Notes: generated from the sequence alone by a model not told the origin. Shown: positions 46,819 to 55,080, numbered from the stretch's first letter. The stretch: DNA of 60,264 nt from Cryobacterium melibiosiphilum (GCF_003602235.1 NZ_QZVS01000075.1:9857-70120), one strand, 5' to 3'. Program-made: numbers and translations.

Positions 46819-48189
46819 CTAGTAGCCCGAGAGCAGGTCGGTGAGGACCTGCCTGCCAAAGACTAATGCGTCGAGGGGAACTCTCTCGTCAACACCGTGG
46901 AACATCGCCGGAAAATCCAGATCGGCGGGCAGCCGCAGCGGAGCAAAGCCGTAACCTTTGATGCCGAGCTTGCTGAGGGCCTTGTTGTCGGTTCCGGCAG
47001 AAAGCAGGTACGGCAGCACGGGCGCGCCCGGGTCGTGGCGTCCGAGGGTGTCGATGACCGCGTCGATGAGCGGGCCGCTGAACTCGGTCTCGAGCCCGAC
47101 ATCGCGGTGCACGATGACGATCTCGATGTCGGGGCCGACGAGGTCGGCGATTTGCGCCAGAACCTGGTCCTCTTCGCCGGGCAGGGAACGGATGTCGATG
47201 AGCGCCTCGGCCGTGTCGGGAATCACGTTGTGCTTGTAGCCCGCGGTGAGCTTTGTGGGGTTTGTCGTGGTGCGCAGGCTCGCCTGGATGAAACCGGACG
47301 CGGTGCCCGTGGCGAGGGCGAGTTCGTCGGGACCGACCTTCTGAGGGTCGACGTCGAGAATGCGGGCCAGCTCGCCGAGCAACTGGGTCGTCGTGTTGGT
47401 GAGGCGGATCGGCCACTCCCGTCGCCCGACCGCCGCAACGGCTTCGGCCAGGCGAGTGACGGCGTTGTCGTGAATGAGCCGCGAACCGTGGGCAGCGCTG
47501 CCCCGGGCGATGAGCTTGATCCAGATCAGAGCCTTCTCACCCGTCTGCAGCAGGTAGGCGCGCTGACCGCCGAGGGTGATCGAGTAGCCCCCCACCTCGC
47601 TGATCGCCTCCGTGGCCCCGGCGAAAAGCCCGGGCCGGTTATCCACCAGGTAGTGCGAGCCGAATACTCCCCCGGCCTCCTCATCGGCGAAGAACGCGAC
47701 CACGAGGTCGCGTTCCGGCGCCTGACCGGCCCCGATGATGTCCGTCAGCGAAGCGAGGATCATCGCATCCATGTTCTTCATGTCGACAGCGCCGCGGCCC
47801 CAGAGCATGCCGTCCCGGATGACGCCCGCGAACGGATCGACGGTCCAGTTGGTGGGGTCCGCCGGCACCACGTCGAGGTGACCGTGCACGACGAGGGCCG
47901 GCTTATCCCGGTTGCGCCCGGCGACCCGCGCGACCACGCTCGTGCGGCCCGGTTCGGAGTCGAACAGTTCGGCAGTGAGGCCCAGGCCGCGCAGCTTCTC
48001 GGCGACGTACTCGGCGGCCTCCGTTTCACCGTTGGAACGCCCTTCGCCGTAATTCGTCGTATCGAATCGGATCAGGTCGCGGGCGATCTGCGCGGTGAGG
48101 TCGAGCCCGTCCAGCCCCCCGGAACTCGCCGAATCCGGCGAGTCGGGCGAGGATGCGGAGGTGGTGTCGGGCGGAGTTGAAGGAGCCAT
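46819..48189 (-). CDS. M20/M25/M40 family peptidase
   Basis: This is a zinc-dependent exopeptidase or deacylase (456 aa) of the ArgE/DapE/ACY1 group. Motifs: VVHGHLDVVPAD (His, Asp), GRGAVDMKNMDA (bridging Asp), FFADEEAGG (catalytic and metal Glu) and AMFHGVDERVP (last His). The lid domain covers about 215-335. The substrate cannot be assigned; it is not closely alike to the M20 protein at 6658. A 25-residue Ser/Pro/Asp-rich N-terminus precedes the fold. The start seems leaderless from TAGCGT. Confidence 0.88.
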   Translation of the reverse strand: MAPSTPPDTTSASSPDSPDSASSGGLDGLDLTAQIARDLIRFDTTNYGEGRSNGETEAAEYVAEKLRGLGLTAELFDSEPGRTSVVARVAGRNRDKPALVVHGHLDVVPADPTNWTVDPFAGVIRDGMLWGRGAVDMKNMDAMILASLTDIIGAGQAPERDLVVAFFADEEAGGVFGSHYLVDNRPGLFAGATEAISEVGGYSITLGGQRAYLLQTGEKALIWIKLIARGSAAHGSRLIHDNAVTRLAEAVAAVGRREWPIRLTNTTTQLLGELARILDVDPQKVGPDELALATGTASGFIQASLRTTTNPTKLTAGYKHNVIPDTAEALIDIRSLPGEEDQVLAQIADLVGPDIEIVIVHRDVGLETEFSGPLIDAVIDTLGRHDPGAPVLPYLLSAGTDNKALSKLGIKGYGFAPLRLPADLDFPAMFHGVDERVPLDALVFGRQVLTDLLSGY

Positions 48190-48195
48190 GACTTC

Positions 48196-48201
48196 ACGCT
48201 A
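48196..48201 (-). promoter_or_regulatory. -10 box of the M20 peptidase gene, leaderless
   Basis: TAGCGT on the minus strand ends six bases before ATG 48189. Confidence 0.4.
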
Positions 48202-48248
48202 CCGGGCCCACTTCGCCCGGTGTGTACAAAGCGGGCTTCTAAGCATGC

Positions 48249-48254
48249 TAGATT
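48249..48254 (+). promoter_or_regulatory. possible -10 box of tRNA-Leu
   Basis: TAGATT lies 40 bases before the tRNA. No clear -35 match; TGTACA occurs about 20 bases upstream. Confidence 0.35.
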
Positions 48255-48294
48255 CTTCTACGGCAGCCAGAACAACGGCGGCCATCATCACCCG

Positions 48295-48379
48295 GTCCGG
48301 GTGGCGGAATTGGTAGACGCGCTGGCTTGAGGTGCCAGTGCCCGTTAAGGGCGTGTGGGTTCAAGTCCCATCTCGGACA
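48295..48379 (+). tRNA. tRNA-Leu (anticodon GAG)
   Basis: An 85-base class II tRNA. The acceptor arms GTCCGGG and CTCGGAC pair with one G-U. The D-arm carries TTGGTAGA and the anticodon stem CTGGC/GCCAG holds the loop TTGAGGT with GAG at its centre. The long variable arm (TGCCCGTTAAGGGCG) marks Leu, and GGTTCAAGTCC is the T-loop. The 3' CCA is not encoded (discriminator A is followed by CGG). It reads CUC/CUU codons. Confidence 0.95.
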
Positions 48380-48439
48380 CGGAGATTGCACCAGTAACTG
48401 GGGCAGTTAACGAGAACTGGTTGAGACAGTTCACAAGAT

Positions 48440-48468
48440 AAGGCCGAATCGAAAGATTCGGCCTTTCT
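48440..48468 (+). terminator. intrinsic terminator after tRNA-Leu
   Basis: An 11-bp stem (48440-48450 with 48455-48465) capped by a GAAA tetraloop is followed by TTTCTT. The 60 bases between tRNA and hairpin hold nothing recognisable. Confidence 0.85.
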
Positions 48469-48496
48469 TGCGTTAACGGAGCCGAACCGGGTTCAC

Positions 48497-48564
48497 CGAC
48501 GTTCACTGTTGAGGTTCGTTCACTGTTGGGGTTCGTTCCGTGCTGGGGTTCGTTCCGTGCTTAG
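48497..48564. repeat. 17-bp tandem array (4 units) ending in a promoter
   Basis: Units start at 48497, 48514, 48531 and 48548 and converge on gttcgttccgtgctggg. Only the last unit ends in TAG, and with the following GTT it makes the -10 box of the hydrolase gene. The first unit is the most diverged. Confidence 0.85.
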
Positions 48565-48567
48565 GTT
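48562..48567 (+). promoter_or_regulatory. -10 box of the alpha/beta hydrolase gene, leaderless
   Basis: TAGGTT ends six bases before ATG 48574. It is created at the edge of the 17-bp array. Confidence 0.45.
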
Positions 48568-48573
48568 CACGGT

Positions 48574-49305
48574 ATGGATCGTTCCGGTCAGCCCATCCCC
48601 GTTTTGCTCGTGCACGGCATTCGCGCGTCGAGAACGATGTGGCGCCATCAGGAGCACGACCTGCGCGCGGCCGGCCACCCGGTGCTCGCGATCGACCTGC
48701 CGGGCCACGGCAAGCGGCTGGGCGAGGACTTCACCGTCCCGGTCGCCCTCGCCGCCATCGACGCTGGCGTGACATCCCTCGGCGGCCGGGTTCTGCTGGT
48801 CGGGCTCTCCCTCGGGGGGTACTACGCCATTGCATATGCGGCAACACACCCCGATCGGGTCGCCGGACTGGTCGCCGCCGGGTGCAGCGCGGTGCCACGC
48901 GGGGTGCTGCTGCACGGTTATCGCCTGCTGGCCCGGGGCATCCATCACCTGCCCGATCGCGGGCTATGGCTGCACGAGACGATGGCCCGCCGCCTGCTGC
49001 CGGCGGCCGGCGCGCGGGATGTGCTGGCGGGGGGCGCCGCGCTCGACGTCATGGATGCGGGACTCCGGGCCACGTCGACCCTGTCTCCGCTCCGCAGCCT
49101 GGCCGAGTATCCCGGGCCGGTGTGGCTCGTCAATGGCGCCCTGGACCACTTTCGCCTGAACGAGCCCCGGTTCCTCGCCGCCTGCCAGCACGGCCGGGTC
49201 GTGGTCGTGGCCGGGGCCACACACCTGTCGAGCCTCGCGCAGCCCGAGCGCTTCAGCCGGATACTGCTGGACATCACCGGGCAGGTGGTTTCGTATCGAC
49301 CGTGA
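48574..49305 (+). CDS. alpha/beta fold hydrolase
   Basis: This is a 243-aa hydrolase. The oxyanion motif is VHGIRAS (about 13-19), the nucleophile elbow GLSLGGYYA (Ser near 78), and the acid (Asp in GALDHFRL) and base (His in GATHLSSL) complete the triad. The cap between them is short. The family covers esterases, lipases and related enzymes; the substrate is unknown. It is a single gene between tRNA-Leu and rpsT. Confidence 0.86.
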   Translation: MDRSGQPIPVLLVHGIRASRTMWRHQEHDLRAAGHPVLAIDLPGHGKRLGEDFTVPVALAAIDAGVTSLGGRVLLVGLSLGGYYAIAYAATHPDRVAGLVAAGCSAVPRGVLLHGYRLLARGIHHLPDRGLWLHETMARRLLPAAGARDVLAGGAALDVMDAGLRATSTLSPLRSLAEYPGPVWLVNGALDHFRLNEPRFLAACQHGRVVVVAGATHLSSLAQPERFSRILLDITGQVVSYRP

Positions 49306-49423
49306 TTACTGGTATCGTTGGCCGTTGACTTGCGTGATGGGTCCCACCCCACACGATTATCGCCGCACCAGCGCCCTCTACCGCTAGCGGCTGTCCAAAC
49401 AAATTATTCTGCTCGCACTATTT

Positions 49424-49457
49424 CCGTTCAGACACTTAGTCCGTTCAGAAATATTGT
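49424..49457. repeat. diverged 17-bp tandem pair at the rpsT promoter
   Basis: CCGTTCAGA at 49424 recurs 17 bases later at 49441 and the two 17-base units match at 13 positions. The second unit contains the TATTGT box. Confidence 0.55.
49452..49457 (+). promoter_or_regulatory. possible -10 box of rpsT
   Basis: TATTGT would start transcription near 49464, giving a leader of about 23 bases with GAAAG. TTCAGA 19 bases upstream is a poor -35. Confidence 0.35.
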
Positions 49458-49486
49458 GTGCAGAACCCAACGAAAGCGTAAAAAAC

Positions 49487-49750
49487 GTGGCAAATATCAA
49501 GTCGCAGATCAAGCGAATTGGCACCAACAAGAAGGCTCAGGAGCGCAACAAGTCGGTCAAGAGCGAGTTCAAGTCCGCGATCCGCGTGACTCGTACCGCC
49601 ATTGCTGCCGGCGACAAGGACAAGGCTGTCGCCAGCCTCGCCTTCGCTTCCAAGAAGCTCGACAAGGCTGTCAGCAAGGGTGTCATCCACCAGAACCAGG
49701 CAGCAAACAAGAAGTCGGCCATCGCGAAGGCCGTTTCCGCGCTCGTCTAA
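49487..49750 (+). CDS. rpsT: 30S ribosomal protein S20
   Basis: This is a small ribosomal subunit protein (87 aa) that binds 16S rRNA. It is Lys/Ala-rich and all-helical: [20 protein letters not shown] at the start and [20 protein letters not shown] near the end are diagnostic. The GTG start at 49487 follows a weak GAAAG; the non-ATG start fits the known tendency of rpsT for inefficient initiation and autoregulation. It is divergent in context from holA, as is common. Confidence 0.96.
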   Translation: MANIKSQIKRIGTNKKAQERNKSVKSEFKSAIRVTRTAIAAGDKDKAVASLAFASKKLDKAVSKGVIHQNQAANKKSAIAKAVSALV

Positions 49751-49773
49751 TCTCGATCGTGTGATACACACTC

Positions 49774-49806
49774 AAAAGCCCCCGTCAGCGCGACGGGGGC
49801 TTTTGT
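49774..49806 (+). terminator. intrinsic terminator of rpsT
   Basis: AAAAGCCCCCGTC (49774-49786) pairs with GACGGGGGCTTTT (49792-49804) around a five-base loop. The stem can be extended by flanking ACAC/GTGT. Confidence 0.9.
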
Positions 49807-49866
49807 GTGCCGTCACGGAGCGCCCGGTCGCGGCACCCGTCCCATTTCGGGGAGTGCGGGCGCGGG

Positions 49867-49894
49867 TTGCCCCGACGAAGGCCCCCGCTATACT
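49867..49894 (+). promoter_or_regulatory. promoter of the membrane protein gene, leaderless
   Basis: TTGCCC (49867-49872), 16 bases, then TATACT (49889-49894), which ends six bases before GTG 49901. Confidence 0.5.
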
Positions 49895-49900
49895 GACCGC

Positions 49901-50533
49901 GTGATGAGCCCTCAGGTGTCTGAAATCGCCCGAACCCACCGTCAGCGCACCCCGGAAACGGATGGCGACCGACCCGCAGCAACCGGAGCCTCCGCACGCC
50001 TGTTGACCGGATTAGCGGCTGCCGGTGCCGTACTCGTCGCCGCGGCCCTGCTCGCGGAGCCTGTCACTGCGCCGGGCATGGCGCCGTGGACGATTGTCGC
50101 GGTGCTCGCGCTCGTGCTCTTTCTCGTGAGCCTGGCCGGGTTTGCCACTGCGGCCGGGTTTGCCAGTGCGGCCGGGTTTGCCAGTGCAGCCGGGGGCGCG
50201 ACCGGCTGGCGTCGCGGCCTTCTGCGGATCGCCGGGCTGAGCGGTCTGGCCGCCCTGGCCGTTGTCGCGGTGGCCATAGCCATGCGCTTGTTTCTGCCGT
50301 TGCCGCTGCAGAGCGTGCTGGTGCAGTTCAGCGACCTGGCCGGCCGGGTGCAGATCGAGTATTGCCCCACCCTCCCCCAATCCTTTGCCGGCAGCACAAC
50401 GGCCGCCGACCTGCACGGTTCCGGCGCCGTTGTCCCGGTCAAGGTGACCGGTGCGGTCTGCGGGAGCGACGAATTTCCCCAGGGCGTCTGGCTCTATCTG
50501 GCACGGTCGTCCATCACGCTCGGGGCGGAATAG
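49901..50533 (+). CDS. hypothetical membrane protein
   Basis: This 210-aa protein is not assigned to a family. A polar N-terminus is followed by three hydrophobic segments (about 32-52, 60-80 and 112-134). The second leads into an Ala/Gly/Phe repeat (AAGFAS) encoded by 18-bp units. The last 70 residues are probably extracytoplasmic and contain two Cys (EYCPTL and TGAVCGSDEF) that could pair. GTG 49901 fits a leaderless transcript; ATG 49904 is one codon later. It is convergent with holA with a 14-base gap. Confidence 0.65.
   Translation: MMSPQVSEIARTHRQRTPETDGDRPAATGASARLLTGLAAAGAVLVAAALLAEPVTAPGMAPWTIVAVLALVLFLVSLAGFATAAGFASAAGFASAAGGATGWRRGLLRIAGLSGLAALAVVAVAIAMRLFLPLPLQSVLVQFSDLAGRVQIEYCPTLPQSFAGSTTAADLHGSGAVVPVKVTGAVCGSDEFPQGVWLYLARSSITLGAE
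50135..50188 (+). repeat. 18-bp in-frame array (3 units) in the membrane protein gene
   Basis: gccgggtttgccagtgcg and close variants occur at 50135, 50153 and 50171, with a broken fourth copy. They encode repeats of AGFASA next to a membrane helix. Confidence 0.85.
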
Positions 50534-50547
50534 CGCCCTGCGGCCCC

Positions 50548-51597
50548 CTAGAGCTCGCCGCGACGGGCAATGACACCGACAAGACGCTCAAGGGCGAAGA
50601 CGGGGTCTCGCACAGCACCCTTGACGCCGGCATCCGCTTCAGCCAAAGCCTCGATACAGCGGGCGAGGCCCTCATCGGTCCAGCCGCGCAGGTCCCGTTG
50701 CGCTCGGTCCACCTGCCATGGCGCGAGGCCGTACTTGCCGGCCAGCTGGGCGCTGCCGCCGTGAGCGCCGTAGAGCTTGGCCATCGTGCGAATTTTCATG
50801 GCGAACGCGGCGACGATCGGCACCGGGTCCGCGCCCGAGGACAGGGCGTGGCGCAGGGTGATGAGGGCCTCGCCGCGGCGCCCGGCGATGGCCGAGTCGG
50901 CGACCTTGAAGGCATTGGTCTCGACCCTCCCGCCGTAGTACCGGTCCACGGTCGCCTCGGTGACCTCGCTCGTAGCGTCGGCAATCAGCTGCTGGCAGGC
51001 GGCCGACAGCTCGGCCAGGTCGTCGCTGAACGCGCCAACCAGGGACCGCAACGCCCCCGTGCTCACGCGCTTGCCGCCTGCTCGGAACTCAGCGACGGCA
51101 AAATCGTACTTGTCGGTGTCCTTTTTGAGTTCGGCACACACCACTTCGATGCCGCCGCCGAGACCGCCACGTATGGTGTCAAGCAGTTTCTTGCCGCGCA
51201 CTCCCCCACCATGGCGAAGCACGACGTAGGTATCGTCGGCGGGGTTGTCGAGGTACTCCAGGGCTTCAGCCAAAAAGGTGTCGCTGCACTTTTCGACCGA
51301 ACTCACCCGGATCAGCCGCGGTTCGCCGAACAGCGACGGACTGGCGAGGGTCAGCAACTCGCCGGGCGCATAGCTGTCGGCCTGCACGTCGCTGATCTCC
51401 AGGCTGGGGTCTTCGAGCTTCAGAAAGTCCCGGAGCTGGCGGATGGCGCGCTCGGCCAGGAACGATTCGGTACCGGACACAAGAACGATGGGCGCGGGTC
51501 GCACCTGATGCCAGGCCAGTTGCGCGATCGTGGTCTTGGCGGCGGTCTTGGCGGCGCCCCCCTTGGCGGAGGGGCGTGCGGCGGGTCGAGCGGCCAC
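50548..51597 (-). CDS. holA: DNA polymerase III delta subunit (HolA)
   Basis: This is the clamp-loader subunit that opens the sliding clamp (349 aa). The N-terminal AAA+-like domain has IVLVSGTESFLAERAI, DVQADSYAPGELLTLASPSLFGEPRLIRV and YVVLRHGGGVRGKKLL, followed by the helical lid and collar (LSAACQQLIADA, YGLAPWQVDRA). Its GTG start at 51597 lies within the open reading frame of comEC, which runs on for 332 bases in another frame. The holA frame is the coding one in that stretch. Weak ribosome-binding site; TAGGCT at 51632-51627 may be a promoter. Confidence 0.93.
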   Translation of the reverse strand: MAARPAARPSAKGGAAKTAAKTTIAQLAWHQVRPAPIVLVSGTESFLAERAIRQLRDFLKLEDPSLEISDVQADSYAPGELLTLASPSLFGEPRLIRVSSVEKCSDTFLAEALEYLDNPADDTYVVLRHGGGVRGKKLLDTIRGGLGGGIEVVCAELKKDTDKYDFAVAEFRAGGKRVSTGALRSLVGAFSDDLAELSAACQQLIADATSEVTEATVDRYYGGRVETNAFKVADSAIAGRRGEALITLRHALSSGADPVPIVAAFAMKIRTMAKLYGAHGGSAQLAGKYGLAPWQVDRAQRDLRGWTDEGLARCIEALAEADAGVKGAVRDPVFALERLVGVIARRGEL

Positions 51598-54298
51598 GGG
51601 ATTCCAATCGTTGATGTGCTCGAACCAGCCTAACCGGCACCCACCCCGGCCCCCACCCTGACGCCGAGTGCGGTGCGGTCACGCCGTTCCGGGCGGCCGG
51701 GGCATCGCCGGGCTCGTCGGTCCAGAGGCGCAGGCTCCCGTCGGGTGCGGGCGCGACCACGACCAGTCCCTGCCGGTCCGTGCGCAGCACCTCGGTGCCC
51801 GAGGCCGCCAACATTTCAAGCAGGGACGCCGTCGGGTGGCCATAGCCGTTCTCGGCGCCCACCGAGATGAGCCCCGCGCGGGCGCGCAGGTCGGCATAGA
51901 ACTCCCGGCTCTGGTCGCCCGACCCGTGGTGGGCAACCTTGACGACGTCGACCGGCGCAAGCGGCCCGAGCGCCCTCAGCGCCTCCTGCGAGTCCTCCCC
52001 GAGGTCACCCAGAAAGATCGATCGGATGCCCCGTCCGACGAAGCCGATCGTCACGCTGCCGTCATTGCCGACCTGCATCAGCGTCGACCCGCGCACCGGC
52101 CAATAGACCTCCCAACGCAGGTCGCCCAGCATGCCGATGTCACCCCGAGCGGCCTGGCGCACGCTGGCGCCGGTGGCGGCCAGCCGTTCGTGAAGTCGTT
52201 CGTCCTGCGCGTTCTCAGGCTCTCCGACGAGAGCGGAATCGACTTTGCCGATCACCGCTTCGAGGCCGCCGATGTGGTCGAGGTCGTAGTGGGTGAGCAC
52301 GAGCAGGCTGATGCGGTCGATGCCGAGGGTTTTCAGGCAGACGCGCAGCGGCGCAGGGTCAGGGCCGACGTCGACGAGGGCGTACCGGGTGACCCCGAGG
52401 GCGTCGACGTCGCGCACCACCACGGCATCGCCCTGCCCAATGTCGCACGCGGCGATCTGCCAGTCGCTCGGGAAGGCCAAGGCTCGACCGACGCCGGCTC
52501 CGATGAGGGCACCGACGTACATGCCACAGCCGACGATCAAGAGGGCGAGGGTCACCGAACGCCACGGCGGCCGGGCCCGGCCGGCTGCACGGGGCGATCG
52601 TGGCGCCGTGGTCCGCCCGGCGGACCACGCCGCGGGACTCCGCTCGCGCGCGGGGCCGGTGAGCAGAAGCGCCAGGGCGGCGGCCGTGACTGCTGCGAGT
52701 CCGAGAGCGCCGGGCAGTCCGCCGAGCCAGGGCAGAGTGGTTGCCGGCAGTGTCGCGGTCGTCTGGGCCACGGCGGCAATCCAGGCCGAGGGCAGCCAGG
52801 CCAGGTACAGGAGGGCAGTGCCCAGCGGCGGCAGAATCGGCAGGAACAGGCAGGCCAGCAGGCCGACGACGGTCGCGAACGGCGCCGCCGGTGCCGCCAG
52901 CAGGTTCGCCGGCACACCGTAGAGCGGCAGCGTAGGGCTGAGCAGCACCAGCACGGGCTGGCAGGCCAGCTGCGCCGCAACGGGAATGGCGATGACCACG
53001 GCGAGGGGTGCCGGCATCCACCGGCTCAGCGCCCGGGTCAGGGGGCCGGAGAGCAACAGCAGGCCACCGGTTGCGAGCACCGACAGCGCAAATCCGTAGT
53101 TGCGCGCCAGCCACGGGTCGAGGGTGATCAGCACGACCACGCTGAGGGCGAGGGTCGGCACGCCGCGGCCGGGTCGCCCGGCACCGATCGCGAGCAGGGT
53201 GAACGACGCCATCACCGACGAGCGCAGCACACTCGGCTCGGGCGTCACCAGCACGACGAAGCCCAGCAGGGCGAGCAGGGCCAGGGCGATGCGCCACGCC
53301 CGACGCAGCCGCAGGTAGCCACCGAACAGCATGATGGCGGCAATCACGATGGCGCAGTTGGCTCCGGAGACCGCGGTCAGGTGGCTGAGCGAGGCTGTCT
53401 TCATCGCCCCGTCGAGTGTCGCGCTCACCGACGAGGTGTCCCCGATCGCGAGGCCCGGCAGGAGGTCTCCTCCGTCTCCCGGGAGGTTTGCGGCGGCGGC
53501 CGCGAATCCTGCCCGCAGGTCGCCGAAGAACGCAAGCCAGTCGGGCGCGTCAGCCACCTTTTCCGGGGGACCGCGGCCGAAGAGCAGCGCCGAAGCGGCG
53601 TCGCCCGGATCGGTGAGGCGCAGCGTTCCCGTCAGGCGCAGCGTGCTGCCGATGCGTGTGTCCTGGGCCTCGGGCAGCTCGGCAAACACAACCACCGGCA
53701 CGGCCACCGGCACGGATACCGCGGTCGCATTCGGGCCGGAAGCGGCGCCGACCGACACATCGCGGATTGTGGCTCGAAATCGGTACCGCTCACCGAAGGC
53801 CGCCCCGGCGAAGCCGACCGACGCGGACCGCAGCGGCGACGAATCCACCGTCACGGCAACGGTCACCTCATCGTGCTGCTCGGCGGCGGCGCGCACGAGT
53901 TCCGGCAGCCGCCGCGGGGCGTTCAGGCCGACCACGGACGCAACGAGTGCCGCTGCCGCACAGGTCACCGCGAGCAGAGGCAGCGCGGTCAGGAACCGCT
54001 CAGCACGCCGGGGCTGCACTCGTCGCGCTCCTGCCCGTGCCCGTCGTCGCGGCCGTTCGGCCGCGACGGCGGCCGCGAGGCCCGCCGCCGACCACAGGGC
54101 GACACCGACACCGACGGCCCAATCCGGAGTTGCGATGAGAACACCCGCAAACACCCAGGCGCCGGCCGCGGGCACGGCCAGACGCAGGTCGAGGCTGCGC
54201 CGCACCGCACCGTCATCAGGCGCACCGTCAGCAGGCACACCGGCATCAGGCACACCGGCATCAGGCGCACCGGTATCTGTCCTGCGGTCAGGAGTCAT
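51266..54298 (-). CDS. comEC: ComEC/Rec2 DNA uptake channel, probably frameshifted at its 3' end
   Basis: This is the inner-membrane channel for single-stranded DNA in natural transformation. An N-terminal OB-like region is followed by the competence domain of about ten helices (about 270-590, with GDTSSVSATLDGAMKTASLSHLTAVSGANC). A metallo-beta-lactamase-like domain follows (about 640-870, with LTHYDLDHIGG and KVAHHGSGDQ). The frame stays open to 51266 (1010 aa), but residues after about 888 are Arg-rich and lie antiphase within holA. TAG at 51632-51630 becomes in-frame if one base is added in the G-rich stretch 51641-51660; a protein of about 889 aa is then expected. ATG 54298 overlaps comEA (ATGA). 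Confidence 0.88.
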   Translation of the reverse strand: MTPDRRTDTGAPDAGVPDAGVPADGAPDDGAVRRSLDLRLAVPAAGAWVFAGVLIATPDWAVGVGVALWSAAGLAAAVAAERPRRRARAGARRVQPRRAERFLTALPLLAVTCAAAALVASVVGLNAPRRLPELVRAAAEQHDEVTVAVTVDSSPLRSASVGFAGAAFGERYRFRATIRDVSVGAASGPNATAVSVPVAVPVVVFAELPEAQDTRIGSTLRLTGTLRLTDPGDAASALLFGRGPPEKVADAPDWLAFFGDLRAGFAAAAANLPGDGGDLLPGLAIGDTSSVSATLDGAMKTASLSHLTAVSGANCAIVIAAIMLFGGYLRLRRAWRIALALLALLGFVVLVTPEPSVLRSSVMASFTLLAIGAGRPGRGVPTLALSVVVLITLDPWLARNYGFALSVLATGGLLLLSGPLTRALSRWMPAPLAVVIAIPVAAQLACQPVLVLLSPTLPLYGVPANLLAAPAAPFATVVGLLACLFLPILPPLGTALLYLAWLPSAWIAAVAQTTATLPATTLPWLGGLPGALGLAAVTAAALALLLTGPARERSPAAWSAGRTTAPRSPRAAGRARPPWRSVTLALLIVGCGMYVGALIGAGVGRALAFPSDWQIAACDIGQGDAVVVRDVDALGVTRYALVDVGPDPAPLRVCLKTLGIDRISLLVLTHYDLDHIGGLEAVIGKVDSALVGEPENAQDERLHERLAATGASVRQAARGDIGMLGDLRWEVYWPVRGSTLMQVGNDGSVTIGFVGRGIRSIFLGDLGEDSQEALRALGPLAPVDVVKVAHHGSGDQSREFYADLRARAGLISVGAENGYGHPTASLLEMLAASGTEVLRTDRQGLVVVAPAPDGSLRLWTDEPGDAPAARNGVTAPHSASGWGPGWVPVRLVRAHQRLESRGRSTRRTPLRQGGRRQDRRQDHDRATGLASGATRAHRSCVRYRIVPGRARHPPAPGLSEARRPQPGDQRRAGRQLCARRVADPRQSVAVRRTAADPGEFGRKVQRHLFG
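54210..54269. repeat. 15-bp in-frame array (4 units) at the comEC N-terminus
   Basis: Units start at 54210, 54225, 54240 and 54255 (ccggcatcaggcaca and variants), encoding Asp/Ala/Gly/Pro/Val pentapeptides in the first 30 residues of ComEC. Confidence 0.88.
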
Positions 54299-55068
54299 AC
54301 GGTCACGAGGTCTTTCAGGGCCTCGAACGTCTTGTCCCCGATGCCGGTGATGTTGCGCAGCTCATCGGTCGAGGCAAACGGTCCATTCGCGTCGCGATAG
54401 TCGAGAATGCGCTGCGCCATCGCCGGCCCGATGCGCGGGAGAGTGTCGAGGTCCGACACGGTCGCCGTATTCAGGTTCACGACCGAGCCTGCCGTGCCCG
54501 GGGAAGCGGCCTCGGCCGATGCTCCGGGCGGTACGCCTGCGGGGATCTCACCGACCCGCGGCAGGTACAGTTGCTCGCCGTCGGTCAGCAGGCGGGCCAG
54601 GTTGGGTCCGGCAGGGTCGGCCTCGTCGGTCATCCCGCCGGCCGCCGCGACGGCATCGATGACTCGTGCTCCGTCGGGCAGTTCGAAGAGGCCCGGCCGT
54701 TGGACGGCTCCGAGGACGTGCACGAAGATGATCGCCCGAGAACGGGATGCCGCACCGTCGTTGCCGGTGGTGCCGTCGGTCGGTCCCACCCCGCTAAGAA
54801 GTTCGCCGGCGCCATCCGTGCCCGGCGGTCCCGGGCCATCCGCTGGGATCACGCTACTACCGGATTGCTGGCCAACGGCCGAGACCACGACGGTCACCAC
54901 CAGCGCGACCAGCAACAACACGATCGCGGCCCCGACGCTCACGCGCAGTCGCACCCGGTCGGGCACCGGCTCCCGCAGCCGCGCGCTCGGCACGAGACGG
55001 TCGAGGTCACCGGGAGAGCCGATGGCGCCGCGGTTCGTGTCAGGCGAGAGTCCCTCGTGCACAGGCAT
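54295..55068 (-). CDS. comEA: ComEA family DNA-binding protein
   Basis: This is the membrane-anchored DNA receptor of transformation (257 aa). A cytoplasmic N-terminus of about 40 residues and one membrane helix (about 45-67) precede a Gly/Thr/Asp-rich linker. A SLBB domain (about 112-165, VHVLGAVQRPGLFELPDG) and two C-terminal helix-hairpin-helix motifs (VNLNTATVSDLDTLPRIGPAMAQRI and ITGIGDKTFEALK) follow. It is first of comEA-comEC and starts from a leaderless-type promoter. Confidence 0.93.
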   Translation of the reverse strand: MPVHEGLSPDTNRGAIGSPGDLDRLVPSARLREPVPDRVRLRVSVGAAIVLLLVALVVTVVVSAVGQQSGSSVIPADGPGPPGTDGAGELLSGVGPTDGTTGNDGAASRSRAIIFVHVLGAVQRPGLFELPDGARVIDAVAAAGGMTDEADPAGPNLARLLTDGEQLYLPRVGEIPAGVPPGASAEAASPGTAGSVVNLNTATVSDLDTLPRIGPAMAQRILDYRDANGPFASTDELRNITGIGDKTFEALKDLVTV

Positions 55069-55074
55069 GCTGGC

Positions 55075-55080
55075 AGGTTA
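55075..55080 (-). promoter_or_regulatory. -10 box of comEA-comEC, leaderless
   Basis: TAACCT on the minus strand ends six bases before ATG 55068. Confidence 0.45.

Noticed and set aside
48295..48379. tRNA-Leu as an integration site for a mobile element
   Set aside because: No duplicated tRNA 3' end, integrase or phage gene was seen on either side.
51668..54400. 910-codon plus-strand frame opposite comEC
   Set aside because: Low-complexity Arg/Gly/Gln antisense translation without any recognisable domain.
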